From Paenibacillus sp. HWE-109 (GTDB lineage: Bacteria > Bacillota > Bacilli > Paenibacillales > NBRC-103111): DNA of 64,000 nucleotides. Position numbers and translations under genes: made by a program. The stretch's first letter is position 1, and every line of letters starts with the position of its first letter. The stretch is taken from assembly GCF_022163125.1 (NCBI RefSeq), contig NZ_CP091881.1, forward strand, positions 2,170,001-2,234,000. The letters run 5' to 3'. Of the stretch, positions 53,014-62,612 are shown in pieces. The notes under the pieces are model-generated. The model saw only the letters and a list, made by a program, of their open reading frames with translations, searched no databases and had not been told where the DNA came from.

Positions 53014-53882
53014 GAATCATTCTGATGCTTATCATTGTTGCTATTCTAAGCTGGCTATTCCTCGGTTACCTCGAACGAAGAAAGCAAATCGTGAAATCTG
53101 AATCTTCCCGTGTGAATACTCCCATCACCCCCATTAATCAATTAATTGATTATACGAACTATCACTTAACGTTCAAAGAAAAAGGGTATGCCATCTTGAT
53201 GATGTCACTGCCAACGTTTGTCGTCGGCTATATTTTCTACAAAAGCTTTATTCTCGCCACAGCGCTTTCGGTTACTGGCTTCCTATTTCCACGAGTTCGC
53301 AAGCACCAACTGATTCAAATTCGTAAAAATAAGCTATATGTGCAGTTTAAACAAGCACTTAGCTGCTTGTCTTCCTCAATGACAGTCGGGAAATCGATAG
53401 AAACGGCATTTGGAGAGGCGTTAGAGGATCTGCGGCTGCTTTATCCCGATCCTGCTTGTTTCATTGTATTGGAGTTCAGTATTATTTGTCGCAAAGTTGA
53501 AAATGGCGAGCCACTGGAAGTTGCATTGAAAAATTTTGCCGATCGAAGTGATTTGGAAGATGTAAGAAGCTTTATGGATGTCTTTGTGACATGCAAACGA
53601 ACAGGAGGCAATTTGGTAGAGGTTATGAAGCGTACGGCAACAGTTATTGGGGAGAAGCTTGAGATTTCACAAGACATATCTGTCATGATTGCCCAGAAAC
53701 GTTTCGAATCGAGGGTGCTGCTTTTTGCTCCAATTGCCATCGTTGCGGTTCTGGCCTTCTCATCCCCTGAATACATGGTGCCTTTGTATAGCGGGAGTGG
53801 AATTGTGATCATGACGGTTAGTTTAGTGCTGTTAGGTGCTTGCTTCCTATTAACTCAAAAAATCATGAATATCAAGGTGTAA
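53010..53882 (+). CDS. tadB: TadB-like inner-membrane platform protein
   Basis: 290 residues, type II secretion F-domain family. An N-terminal helix, a pair of helices (~60-95), a cytoplasmic F domain with FKQALSCLSSSMTVGKSIETAFGEAL and RTGGNLVEVMKRTATVI, and C-terminal helices (~230-285). The ATG overlaps the tadA stop (ATGA). It forms the membrane platform together with TadC. Confidence 0.9.
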   Translation: MRIILMLIIVAILSWLFLGYLERRKQIVKSESSRVNTPITPINQLIDYTNYHLTFKEKGYAILMMSLPTFVVGYIFYKSFILATALSVTGFLFPRVRKHQLIQIRKNKLYVQFKQALSCLSSSMTVGKSIETAFGEALEDLRLLYPDPACFIVLEFSIICRKVENGEPLEVALKNFADRSDLEDVRSFMDVFVTCKRTGGNLVEVMKRTATVIGEKLEISQDISVMIAQKRFESRVLLFAPIAIVAVLAFSSPEYMVPLYSGSGIVIMTVSLVLLGACFLLTQKIMNIKV

Positions 53883-53883
53883 C

Positions 53884-54753
53884 ATGTGGATGATATGGTT
53901 GCTTATCGTACAAATTTGCATGTGTTTACTCATCTATTTTTGGGGGAGTTGGCGTTATGCCAAACAACTTATGGAAATACAATATCCCTATCGGTTGAAG
54001 GTATTACTGCCTTACAGTTATTTCCTAGTAGATACCTTGCATGTCATGGAAAACTGGCCTGATATTACAGCGAAAATACATCATAAACTAATTGCTTTAC
54101 ATGGGCGAAGTCTATCTGCACAAGGCAGTAAATGGTTGATAACAGAGATGGTTTCAGCAAGTACGTTAATCTGTATGGCATTTACCTTACTTTCAGTTCT
54201 AGCGGGCAAAGATGCGTCTTTGTTAGGTTTTGGTTTATTGCTATCCGCCATAGTCCCCGTGCTAATGGTTCGTGATTTGGATGTGAAAATTCGCAAAAAG
54301 CGGCAAATGATCATTCTTGAATTGCCTGAGGTTTTAAGTACGATCGTACTGCTCGTAAACGCTGGAGAGACGGTTCATCGCGCTTGGGTACGCTGCGTGG
54401 AGGCAATGCCTCAAAAAAGTGAAACACCGCTTTATAAGGAACTCGCCCAGGCAGTCCATGAGCTGGAGATGAATGTATCGTTCACGAAAGTTATGGAGGA
54501 TTTTAGCAAGCGATGTGCGCTTCATGAAGTTTCCTTATTCACGTCAACCCTGCTGTTAAATCATAAACGTGGGGGACATGATTTTGTCCTGTCGCTCCAA
54601 TCACTCTCGTTAGATCTATGGCAGCGCAGGAAATCCGTTTCGAGAACATTAGGTGAAGAAGCTTCATCGAAGTTGGTCTTTCCCATGGTGCTTATATTCT
54701 TAATTGTTATGGTAATCGTTGCAGCACCTGCTTTACTCATGATGAAACAATAA
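53884..54753 (+). CDS. tadC: TadC-like inner-membrane platform protein
   Basis: 289 residues, second F-domain protein: helices at the N-terminus, at ~90-125 and at the C-terminus (KLVFPMVLIFLIVMVIVAAPALLMM), with ILELPEVLSTIVLLVNAGETVHRAW and LLNHKRGGHDFVLSLQSLS in the cytoplasmic domain. It begins 1 base after tadB. The GEEASSKLVFPM segment is typical of TadC. Confidence 0.9.
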   Translation: MWMIWLLIVQICMCLLIYFWGSWRYAKQLMEIQYPYRLKVLLPYSYFLVDTLHVMENWPDITAKIHHKLIALHGRSLSAQGSKWLITEMVSASTLICMAFTLLSVLAGKDASLLGFGLLLSAIVPVLMVRDLDVKIRKKRQMIILELPEVLSTIVLLVNAGETVHRAWVRCVEAMPQKSETPLYKELAQAVHELEMNVSFTKVMEDFSKRCALHEVSLFTSTLLLNHKRGGHDFVLSLQSLSLDLWQRRKSVSRTLGEEASSKLVFPMVLIFLIVMVIVAAPALLMMKQ

Positions 54754-54767
54754 TAGGAGGAACATAG

Positions 54768-54995
54768 ATGGAAACAATCGGCCGGAGTTTCAAAAGCTTT
54801 TGGGAAGATGAAGAAGGGCTGGGAACATTGGAAATTTTATTGATTGTAGCTGTGTTAGTAGCGATAGCAATTATTTTTAGAAAGTGGATAGTCTCGTGGT
54901 TTCAAAAGCTGATTGGAGACGCAAATACTGACTTAAAGGATAACAGTGCTGTTGCTCCCTGTGCACCAAGTCCAACAACTAGTTGTGCGCCTTAG
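54768..54995 (+). CDS. Flp-type pilin
   Basis: 75 residues. After a charged leader (SFWEDEEG) comes LGTLEILLIVAVLVAIAIIF; cleavage after Gly-18 puts Glu at +5 as the Flp/class III prepilins need. The hydrophobic helix is followed by a short polar tail ending in a Cys/Pro-rich CAPSPTTSCAP, two cysteines that could form a disulfide. It is the probable major pilin processed by the peptidase encoded at 58877. TAGGAGGAAC precedes the ATG. Confidence 0.88.
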   Translation: METIGRSFKSFWEDEEGLGTLEILLIVAVLVAIAIIFRKWIVSWFQKLIGDANTDLKDNSAVAPCAPSPTTSCAP

Positions 54996-55011
54996 TTCGA
55001 GGAATCGAAAC

Positions 55012-55992
55012 TTGATTTCGAGTGAGCGAGGGAGTTTCACCTTGGAAGCAACACTCGTCTTTCCTTTCATTTTACTATGTACAATCGCGCTTCTATTTGT
55101 AGGTATTTACATGTATCAGCGAGTATATATCCAACAGACGGCAATAACGATCGCAGAGCGGCTTGCATCTACTTGGGATAACAGTCACAAAGATATCGTC
55201 ACAGGAAATTATGCTCCAAACGAGACGGATGGGCTTTACTGGAGGCTGACGCAAGACAAGATATCAGATTTATTCGGATTGTTAGTCGGTGGTGGTACTA
55301 CACAAATAGCAATTCCCGCTAATAATAGTAGCAGCCTTGTAGAACGAAAACTCGCTAAATCTGCTGTGATCCTGCCACAGGGCATCACCGGGACGGCCAA
55401 ATTTACAAATTACGCCTTAGATAGACAGGTTGAGGTGCAGTTAGATAAACCATTTTTGATACCCGTATTTATTGAAAAATGGTTCAATGCGGAGACAACA
55501 TCCGGAAAAGGGATTTCACATGTTGTGGAGCCAATCGAGCTAATACGCTTAACGGATATTACACGAACTTATTTTAAAGCTATTAAGGGAAGAATCTCTC
55601 CGCAAAAGGCGAGGGAAGCTCTGGTTGAACCCGATCGTACCGAACTATCAGGGCCCTCGGTAACCATTCAGTCCGAACGTCAAGCAGCAGCTTATTTGAG
55701 ATCGCTGGTAGGCGGCAAGGAAGTTGTGCTAATGACTTTATCTGGTAAGAACAGGACTGTAGACGCCTTGGATGCTAGAGGGATAGGGCATCAAGCTTTT
55801 TATAATATGACAGAGTTTCAACTGCGCATGGAACAATTGCCAAAGGATCTTGAACTGATTGAACAAGGCACACAAATTCAGGGCGTGGTTTGGCATTTTT
55901 TCAAAAAGGGGGCTAATGGTAAGGGGATACCATCTAGTTCATTTCGAAAGGAATTGGAAAGTAAAGGCATAGTGATTGTCATTCATAACTAG
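55012..55992 (+). CDS. TadE-like pseudopilin
   Basis: 326 residues from TTG 55012, with GAGGAA 8 bases upstream; the open frame extends left into the pilin gene (to 54946) but that start would lack a ribosome site. ERGSFTLEATLVFPFILLCTIALLF is a TadE signature: Gly cleavage site, Glu at +5 and the membrane helix. The ~280-residue extracellular part is unusually long for TadE and not recognised. It is one of three successive TadE/TadG-like proteins here. Confidence 0.8.
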   Translation: MISSERGSFTLEATLVFPFILLCTIALLFVGIYMYQRVYIQQTAITIAERLASTWDNSHKDIVTGNYAPNETDGLYWRLTQDKISDLFGLLVGGGTTQIAIPANNSSSLVERKLAKSAVILPQGITGTAKFTNYALDRQVEVQLDKPFLIPVFIEKWFNAETTSGKGISHVVEPIELIRLTDITRTYFKAIKGRISPQKAREALVEPDRTELSGPSVTIQSERQAAAYLRSLVGGKEVVLMTLSGKNRTVDALDARGIGHQAFYNMTEFQLRMEQLPKDLELIEQGTQIQGVVWHFFKKGANGKGIPSSSFRKELESKGIVIVIHN

Positions 55993-56006
55993 TAAGGGGG
56001 GAGTTT

Positions 56007-58190
56007 TTGAGAAGACTCTTTTATTCAGAGCATGGAGCCGTATCCGTCTATTTAATTCTGATTATTGTTCCTATCTTTTTGTTTCAAGCGGTACTCATTG
56101 ATTTTGCGCGTATCAAATTAGCCGAGAGGGAGAGTGAATCGGCAGTGAAAGCAGCGACACGCTCTGTAATGTCATCGTTTGATCGAGAGATCCAGCCGTT
56201 AGGACTTTATGGTTTAGGGATTTCTCAACTGGAAAGTGAAGAACTATTTCGTCAAGTATTTACGGCTAATTTGTCGTCTGCATCTGCGAAAGGTTCCTTT
56301 CAATATGTCGATACACGCCCTGTTGATCAAAGAATGCAAGTTACTCCTGTCTATTCTTTAGCTAGTCATAACATCTTCCAGAGGCAAGTGCTTGAAGATA
56401 TGAAAATCAAGGCCCCAATTGAATATACGCTGGAGATTACAGACAAGTTCCGCAAAAGTGGAACCACAGCTCCGTTTCAGTTAGGCTCGCAATTTGCGAA
56501 ACAAGCGGCTGTACTGGAAAAACTCATTGAACAGCGGGAAGCCGCACTTGACGATGCTTGGCAGAACAGTGAAGAGTTAATTAAGAAGGCATCAACGTAT
56601 CATCTTTATTATCAATCACGAATTACGGAATTAGATCGCTTGGCTGCTCAAATTGGCATACATACGGTTGATGAGGTAAGAGAAGAGATAATGAATGTGA
56701 AACTTCAGCTCCAATCGCTCCATGCATCAAAAAGTGAACTTGGAGAGCAACTGCAAATGCTTAAACAAAAGTTAAATGACTTAGAAGCGTTATTGAAATT
56801 AATAATGGAGTATACCGCCCTTTTAATGGCAACAAAGCTGGAAGTGCCGGCGAATGAACGTATAGTCCGGCAGTTGCAACAAACAATTGAATCTGATCTT
56901 AGGATAGCTAAACAGCGAAACGACGAGATACGTGCCAAAATAAATGAGGAGCATACCGTTGTAAGAGCAGCGAATGAAGTGAATGAGGTGTTTCAGAATA
57001 TTCCGATCATCGGAGATGATTACTTTTATAAATATCAAACTTCGGCAGCTAGTATTATTGCACTTTTCTCGGCGTTTCAAGAACTCATTTCCTCGATTTA
57101 TCTATATTCGCCTGACCAAACGGTTAAAGCAAATTCGGCCAATGATGCTTTCTATAAAGCATCAACAGATTTTTATGGTGAACAAAGTTTGTTAGAAAAG
57201 AAGAGGATTGACAGAAACAGTTCCATTGCTGCGAGTAAGAAGAAACAACAAAGTCAAATTCAAGCAGTTTTGGACCAAGCGAAGGAAGCAATTGGGGGAT
57301 GTTCATTAACGGGGGATGATACCTTTATGTACAACCGTCTTCAAGGTACGGGTGAACAACCCGGAGGCACAGTGGGATATTATCAAAAATATCGTGAAGC
57401 AAACGCACAAGATGTAATTGTTGGCAGCGAAATTGCTTATGACCTTGAGAAATCTGAACCTGTAAGCTTAAAGGCAATGGGGATGTTGGAAGCTTTTAAT
57501 AACGCAGCTGAGAAATTGAGGGACGAGCTCTATGTGAATGAATATGCCTTAACCAAATTTAATTCCCGTACGTATGGGCTAGAGTTGGATTCGGCAGGAA
57601 AAGCGAAAAATTCCAATGAGCTGATTGATCCTGGCTCGCATCCTTTAGCAAATCAAGAAGTGGAATATTTATTATATGGATTTTCCTCATGCAAGGCGAA
57701 TATCGCTTCAGCTTATGCAGAAATGTTTGCTTTCCGTATGGCGATTCGCACGGTAGAAGCACTTTTGGATCCGAAAAAAGAACTGCTAAATGTTGGCTCT
57801 CCGATGCTTGTTCTTCTGGCAGCTGCTGCGGAAGGAGCACTAAAGGCTTTTCAAGATATGACGAAGCTTACGAATGGAGAAGCCGTGGAGCTAACTGCAA
57901 AAATAACCAAATCTGCTTTAAGTTTGACTTATAAAGATTATTTGCGCATTTTTCTGCTTTTGCATAGCTCAAACTCCAAGCTGATGTCTAGAATGCAGGC
58001 TCTAATAGAACTGAACACAGGCAAGGATTTATTGAAAGAAATCACCTATGTACAGGGGAATGCGGCTAGTGAAATTAGTCTATGGTTTATTCCACAACTG
58101 ATGAAGGCCATAGATGGAACGGGATTATTAGGCTGCAAAGTAGAGGGGAACCGCTGCTTATTTACACAAACAGCTGCCGCTTCGTACTGA
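56007..58190 (+). CDS. TadG-like membrane protein with coiled-coil ectodomain
   Basis: 727 residues, TTG start after AAGGGGGGAG. SEHGAVSVYLILIIVPIFLFQAVLI resembles TadE/G N-termini, but the +5 Glu is replaced (GAVSVY), so processing is doubtful. FARIKLAERESESAVKAATRSVMSSFD is the usual TadG start. The ectodomain has long heptad-rich stretches (~175-340, LQSLHASKSELGEQLQMLKQKLNDLEALL) indicating a coiled coil. Its role is probably surface attachment or assembly; no vWA domain is recognised. Confidence 0.75.
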   Translation: MRRLFYSEHGAVSVYLILIIVPIFLFQAVLIDFARIKLAERESESAVKAATRSVMSSFDREIQPLGLYGLGISQLESEELFRQVFTANLSSASAKGSFQYVDTRPVDQRMQVTPVYSLASHNIFQRQVLEDMKIKAPIEYTLEITDKFRKSGTTAPFQLGSQFAKQAAVLEKLIEQREAALDDAWQNSEELIKKASTYHLYYQSRITELDRLAAQIGIHTVDEVREEIMNVKLQLQSLHASKSELGEQLQMLKQKLNDLEALLKLIMEYTALLMATKLEVPANERIVRQLQQTIESDLRIAKQRNDEIRAKINEEHTVVRAANEVNEVFQNIPIIGDDYFYKYQTSAASIIALFSAFQELISSIYLYSPDQTVKANSANDAFYKASTDFYGEQSLLEKKRIDRNSSIAASKKKQQSQIQAVLDQAKEAIGGCSLTGDDTFMYNRLQGTGEQPGGTVGYYQKYREANAQDVIVGSEIAYDLEKSEPVSLKAMGMLEAFNNAAEKLRDELYVNEYALTKFNSRTYGLELDSAGKAKNSNELIDPGSHPLANQEVEYLLYGFSSCKANIASAYAEMFAFRMAIRTVEALLDPKKELLNVGSPMLVLLAAAAEGALKAFQDMTKLTNGEAVELTAKITKSALSLTYKDYLRIFLLLHSSNSKLMSRMQALIELNTGKDLLKEITYVQGNAASEISLWFIPQLMKAIDGTGLLGCKVEGNRCLFTQTAAASY

Positions 58191-58212
58191 AGAAATGAGG
58201 GGGATTGTATTG

Positions 58213-58875
58213 ATGCGATTATTTTGCAAAGAGCAGAGAGGCAGCATTGTTTTGGAGGCTTCCTTGGTGCTGCCTTTCTTTTTGGCCTTTGTGGTTGGGA
58301 TGGTCATTTGTATCCAAATTGCTTTATTGGAACTGGCTTTGCAAACTGGGGTGGCTGAAGCCACTAAAACCATTGCAGGCCAGTTATATCCACTTCGACT
58401 CCTGATGTTGGAAGCTAAAACAAAATATGATCAAAGCACAGGTGGCGAGATGCTTAATTCAGCTATTGAACGAGTGATGTCAGCCAGATCTCAGGTTAAG
58501 AACACTGAAAACTTGGCGGAGGAGTACGCGGCATATATTCCCGACTCTCTCATGGAATTAATACGTTGGGAAAAAGAAAAGCGTGAGTTCGGGGAGAGCA
58601 AAGCTGGAGCTGAGCTGAGCGACCTCTACGAAAATCAAATTTTACCGAGAATGTATGCAGCATTTACACCTATTGTTTATGCCTTTTGTGATCGTGGAAC
58701 CATTCGAAAAGATAGTTTTAAGGTTTCATCCATGACCTTGCCAAGTATGGAAAGCGGAGGAGATGCTTTTATTGGAATAGAAGCTCAAATTACGTATAAG
58801 CTTCCGCTGCCTTTTATGAGTCACACAATCACTTTGAGAAAGAAAGCTTATGAGCGGGCCTGGGTAGGTGTTTAA
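58213..58875 (+). CDS. TadE/TadF-like pseudopilin
   Basis: 220 residues from ATG 58213, which has GAGGGGGAT 7 bases upstream; the in-frame ATG at 58195 has no such site. EQRGSIVLEASLVLPFFLAFVVGMVI has the Gly cleavage site, Glu at +5 and membrane helix of TadE-family minor pilins. The ectodomain (~180 residues) includes a helical section and a C-terminal beta section. It overlaps nothing and precedes the peptidase gene by 1 base. Confidence 0.85.
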   Translation: MRLFCKEQRGSIVLEASLVLPFFLAFVVGMVICIQIALLELALQTGVAEATKTIAGQLYPLRLLMLEAKTKYDQSTGGEMLNSAIERVMSARSQVKNTENLAEEYAAYIPDSLMELIRWEKEKREFGESKAGAELSDLYENQILPRMYAAFTPIVYAFCDRGTIRKDSFKVSSMTLPSMESGGDAFIGIEAQITYKLPLPFMSHTITLRKKAYERAWVGV

Positions 58876-58876
58876 C

Positions 58877-59398
58877 GTGGAGGAAACAATCATACATTTA
58901 CTGTTTTTCATATTAATCGCAATCGCATTGATATCGGATGTGAGGTACGCCATAATTCCAAATAAATTGACTATAGGCGGAACGATTATTGGCATGGGAT
59001 TCCACACAGCAACAGCTGGCTGGAGGGGGTTTTTCTTTGCTCTCATTGGTGCAGGGCTAGGTTTCATGACGCTGTTTATCCTTTATATTCTTGGTGCGTT
59101 AGGTGCTGGCGATGTAAAACTCTTTACGGCAATAGGAGCAATTATGGGAGGCTTGTTCGTTCTGCAATTGACCCTATTTGCGATATTGTGCGCTGGTGCG
59201 ATTGGTCTTGGTTTGCTATGTATCCAAAAGCGAATGATAGCTACAGGAAATAAGTTAGCTGGCTGGTTATTTACAATGATAGCTTGCCAAGAATTGGACA
59301 GCCTATTTTCTTTGAAACGCCAGAGCAACACCAAGTTTCCTTTTATGTATGCTGTTGCGCCTAGCACAGTATTCACTTGGTATTATTCGTTTTTATAA
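58877..59398 (+). CDS. CpaA/TadV-type A24 prepilin peptidase
   Basis: 173 residues from GTG 58877 (TAGGTG 6 bases upstream); GTG 58868, inside the previous gene, is the alternative. Several membrane helices carry the two catalytic aspartates: ISDVRYAIIPNKLT and GALGAGDVKLFTAIG (GxGD). No methylation domain is present, as in CpaA/TadV. It should cleave the Flp pilin and TadE-like proteins after Gly. Confidence 0.92.
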   Translation: MEETIIHLLFFILIAIALISDVRYAIIPNKLTIGGTIIGMGFHTATAGWRGFFFALIGAGLGFMTLFILYILGALGAGDVKLFTAIGAIMGGLFVLQLTLFAILCAGAIGLGLLCIQKRMIATGNKLAGWLFTMIACQELDSLFSLKRQSNTKFPFMYAVAPSTVFTWYYSFL

Positions 59399-59410
59399 GG
59401 AAGGTGAATC

Positions 59411-60886
59411 ATGGCGCAGGAAGTTTTTGGACTTAGGTATGAGTTTGTATACCGGCATGGTCATTACATGAAACTGTACAATGAGACTGGCCTCAACTCG
59501 AATGATTTGTCATCGCTGCAAGTTAAAATGCTTGAAACCAATACGATTCCCAATCTCTTGCCAGTGGAGATACAAGAATTAGATTTTGATATCAGTTTGT
59601 ATTACAATCTTTCGGCGAAACGGATGTTAGCTCATATTTTGAAGGTTGAAGGGTTGACAAAGCAGCATTTTGCACAGTGCCTGTTTTCTATTGTTTGTAC
59701 TTTGGAAACAAGCAAAAACTATATGTTGGTTGAATCGGGGTTTGTGCTCCATAAGAATTTCATTTTTGTTGGTAACGACTGGTCAAATGTTAGTCTGACT
59801 TATGTGCCATTAAAAAATCTAAGTGAAGAACCCCCTTTCATCACTTCGCTTGAGATGTTAATGAACCAGCTTTTGTTATTTGTGAAGGAGGAAGAAAGGG
59901 ATGCTGTAAAGGCAGTCTTGAATCATCGTGAATCGCAATCTCAACTAAGTATACAAACCTACAAGGAACTTTTACTGATGTTGATGGGAAGTGAAACCAT
60001 TCATTGCGATTCTGCTTCCACAGTGCAAACACCAATAATAGAAGTAGAACCAATCGAAACCTTGCCTAAACCACATTCCCATCATTTGGGTTCTTCTTGG
60101 CAAACGTTACGTACTGCCCAGGAAGAAGCATGGTCGAAGCTTAAAGAACAAGAAGGGGAAAAAGCCGGGGGTTCAACACTCACTTTTAAGCCAATCCATC
60201 CCACAACGAATCTTGCTGTGATTGGCCTATTGGTTTTGTTATGTGCATTTTTATGGCAAAATTACTTGACGGATTTGTCTAATAGCACATTGCAAATGAC
60301 ATGTGGTGTTACCATTTTACTAATTGATGGTTGGTTTGTATTGCGAAATCTTGGATACCCGAGCTTTAAACGTGTGGGCAAGCTGCAGCCAATGATGAAC
60401 GAGACTGTTTCCAAACAGGCTAATCCCACTATCTCCTCTCAGTTATTGGAAACTGAGCCTGAACAAGATGAGGATCCCTTCGATGCACAAAGTTATTATC
60501 GGAATTTACCTAGGCAAACAACGCTGCTGACTTATAATCAGCCAGATCAAACCGTATTTCTTGGGGAAGCAAAGCTGCAGCCGCAGGGGCCGCGAATCGA
60601 AGAGTCCATCAATGGCAAAATCAAAGTGATCTCAATTCCGGGAGAACATTTTACAATAGGGAGGGGTGGGGCTAATGTTAAAGTTGACTATGCTATGGAA
60701 GAGGCGGGCGTTTCCCGCAGCCATGCAGAAATTAAGAAAACAGATCAGGGCTATGCGATACAAGATACGGGATCAACGAATGGGACTTACTTAAATGGAG
60801 AAGCACTCGTGACCTATCAATCGTATCCGTTGAAGGATGGAGATGAAATTAGAATTGTCAAGGTAGAGTTGGCATTCCGTATTTAG
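59411..60886 (+). CDS. DUF6382-FHA domain protein
   Basis: 491 residues. The N-terminal ~190 residues match the style of DUF6382 proteins that accompany FHA domains. Next comes a linker and two membrane helices (~262-308). The C-terminal ~100 residues form an FHA domain: FTIGRGGANVKVDYAM, GVSRSHAEIKK and DTGSTNGTYLNGE, with all phosphothreonine-binding residues (R, S, N). It probably reads phosphorylation by a Ser/Thr kinase, for which the kinase at 47.6 kb is the nearest candidate. Last gene of the tad operon; AAGGAAGGTG precedes the ATG. Confidence 0.85.
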   Translation: MAQEVFGLRYEFVYRHGHYMKLYNETGLNSNDLSSLQVKMLETNTIPNLLPVEIQELDFDISLYYNLSAKRMLAHILKVEGLTKQHFAQCLFSIVCTLETSKNYMLVESGFVLHKNFIFVGNDWSNVSLTYVPLKNLSEEPPFITSLEMLMNQLLLFVKEEERDAVKAVLNHRESQSQLSIQTYKELLLMLMGSETIHCDSASTVQTPIIEVEPIETLPKPHSHHLGSSWQTLRTAQEEAWSKLKEQEGEKAGGSTLTFKPIHPTTNLAVIGLLVLLCAFLWQNYLTDLSNSTLQMTCGVTILLIDGWFVLRNLGYPSFKRVGKLQPMMNETVSKQANPTISSQLLETEPEQDEDPFDAQSYYRNLPRQTTLLTYNQPDQTVFLGEAKLQPQGPRIEESINGKIKVISIPGEHFTIGRGGANVKVDYAMEEAGVSRSHAEIKKTDQGYAIQDTGSTNGTYLNGEALVTYQSYPLKDGDEIRIVKVELAFRI

Positions 60887-61034
60887 CTATTTAGACGCAA
60901 TAATTCGTATTTTTCTAGTGAATGCGCTTTCGAGGGCAATTTAGCTACTTCCTGTCTGGCAGAAGCAGTGTTATAATAAGAAGTCGCGAATCTTTGCGAT
61001 TATTTTCTAACAGACAGGGGTTTGTGTTTACGAG
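60887..61034 (+). promoter_or_regulatory. Leader of the ABC-F gene
   Basis: TATAAT (60972-60977) is a good -10 but the -35 (TTCCTG, 60949-60954) is weak. The ribosome site AGGGG lies ~14 bases before the ATG. No tad terminator with a T-run was recognised in this stretch. Confidence 0.4.
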
Positions 61035-62591
61035 ATGAGTCTTTTAACAATTGAAGATTTAAGCCACAGTTTCGGTGATCGTACATTATTCAAAAATGTA
61101 TCCTTCCGTTTACTGGCCGGTGAACGTGTTGGTATTGTTGGAGCGAATGGCGTGGGGAAGTCCACGTTGATGAATATATTGACTGGAAAGCTTTTGAAGG
61201 ATACAGGAAAAGTAGAATGGACTCCGCGGGTACATTATGGTTATTTGGATCAGCATTCCGTTTTGACACCAGGCAGAACGATTCGGGATATTTTACGCGA
61301 TGCCTTTTTGCCGCTTTTTGAGGCGGAGAAAGAAATGATGAGCATCACTGAGAAGATGGGAGATGCCTCACCAGATGAGCTTGAAGTGCTCTTGGAGCAA
61401 ATGGGTGAAATCCAAGAGCGCCTAGAGATTGGCGGCTTCTATCTGTTGGATGTGAAAATTGAAGAGATGGGCAACGGACTTGGCCTTAACGCGATTGGCC
61501 TTGACCGTGATGTTACCTCCCTAAGCGGGGGACAACGTACGAAGGTTCTTTTGGCAAAGCTTCTCTTAGAGAAGCCGACAGTACTTCTTTTAGATGAGCC
61601 TACCAACTATTTGGATGTCGAACATATTGAATGGTTGAAAATGTATCTGAAAGATTATCCGTTTGCCTTTATGTTGATTTCACATGACACGGAATTTATG
61701 AATGAAGTTGTCAATGTGGTCTATCACTTGGAATTTACTAAGCTAACTAGATATACAGCGAATTATGAGAAATTCCTGGATATGGCTGAAATGAATAAAA
61801 CACAGCACATTGATGCGTATGAAAAGCAGCAAGAGTTTATCAAAAAGCAAGAAGATTTCATCGCGCGCAACAAAGCTCGGGCATCAACTTCTACACGAGC
61901 CAAGAGTCGTGAGAAGCAATTGGATAAGATTGAACGAATTGAGCGCCCAGAGACAGCTATGAAGCCAACCTTTGTGTTCAAAGAATCACGTTCAAGCAGC
62001 AGGGTCGTTTTTGAAGCGGAAAAGCTGCAAATCGGCTATGATCGCCCCTTGTTGCCAGAGATGAATGTGACCATTGAACGTGGCGAAAAGATTGCCATTG
62101 TCGGATGCAATGGGGTAGGGAAATCTACGCTGCTCAAAACTATTCTAGGCAAAATTGAGCCATTCACTGGCAAAACATTCCGTGGTGATTATTTGAGCCC
62201 CGCTTATTTTGAGCAAGAGGTTAAAGCGCCGAATATGACACCGATTGATGACGTCTGGAATGAGTTCTCATCGATGACGCAGAATGAGGTTCGTGGAGCG
62301 CTTGCGCGGGTCGGCCTCAAAAATGAGCACATTACTCGTGCGATGAGCAAGCTTAGCGGTGGCGAGCAAGCCAAAGTACGTCTTTGTAAATTGCTGATGC
62401 GAGAAAGCAACTGGCTGCTGTTCGATGAGCCGACAAACCATTTGGACGTCGTAGCCAAAGAAGAGCTGCAGCGCGCTTTAAAAGCATATAAAGGCACTGT
62501 TTTATTAGTTTGCCATGAGCCGGAATTTTATGAAGGCTGGGTAACCAGAGTTTGGGATGTTGAAGAATGGTCTGCTAAAGTAACCAATTAA
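61035..62591 (+). CDS. ABC-F family ATPase (ribosome-associated, YbiT/YkpA-like)
   Basis: 518 residues with two nucleotide-binding domains and no membrane segment. Domain 1: GIVGANGVGKSTLMN, LSGGQRTKVLLAKLLL, VLLLDEPTNYLDV. Domain 2: IVGCNGVGKSTLLK, LSGGEQAKVRLCKLLM and LLFDEPTNHLDV. Between them is a charged linker (FIKKQEDFIARNKARASTSTRAKSREKQL) of the P-site tRNA interaction motif type. ABC-F proteins act on stalled ribosomes; some give antibiotic resistance, but this subgroup is usually housekeeping. Confidence 0.92.
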   Translation: MSLLTIEDLSHSFGDRTLFKNVSFRLLAGERVGIVGANGVGKSTLMNILTGKLLKDTGKVEWTPRVHYGYLDQHSVLTPGRTIRDILRDAFLPLFEAEKEMMSITEKMGDASPDELEVLLEQMGEIQERLEIGGFYLLDVKIEEMGNGLGLNAIGLDRDVTSLSGGQRTKVLLAKLLLEKPTVLLLDEPTNYLDVEHIEWLKMYLKDYPFAFMLISHDTEFMNEVVNVVYHLEFTKLTRYTANYEKFLDMAEMNKTQHIDAYEKQQEFIKKQEDFIARNKARASTSTRAKSREKQLDKIERIERPETAMKPTFVFKESRSSSRVVFEAEKLQIGYDRPLLPEMNVTIERGEKIAIVGCNGVGKSTLLKTILGKIEPFTGKTFRGDYLSPAYFEQEVKAPNMTPIDDVWNEFSSMTQNEVRGALARVGLKNEHITRAMSKLSGGEQAKVRLCKLLMRESNWLLFDEPTNHLDVVAKEELQRALKAYKGTVLLVCHEPEFYEGWVTRVWDVEEWSAKVTN

Positions 62592-62612
62592 ATTCATAGG
62601 GGGAAATGATTC

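Noticed and set aside
54946..55011. Upstream ATG start for the TadE-like gene within the pilin gene
   Set aside because: The extra residues are not TadE-like and the TTG at 55012 has a proper ribosome site.
60951..61018. CCTGTCTG / CAGACAGG inverted repeat around the ABC-F promoter that could hide the ribosome site
   Set aside because: The left arm lies upstream of the -10, so it would not be in the RNA; probably chance.
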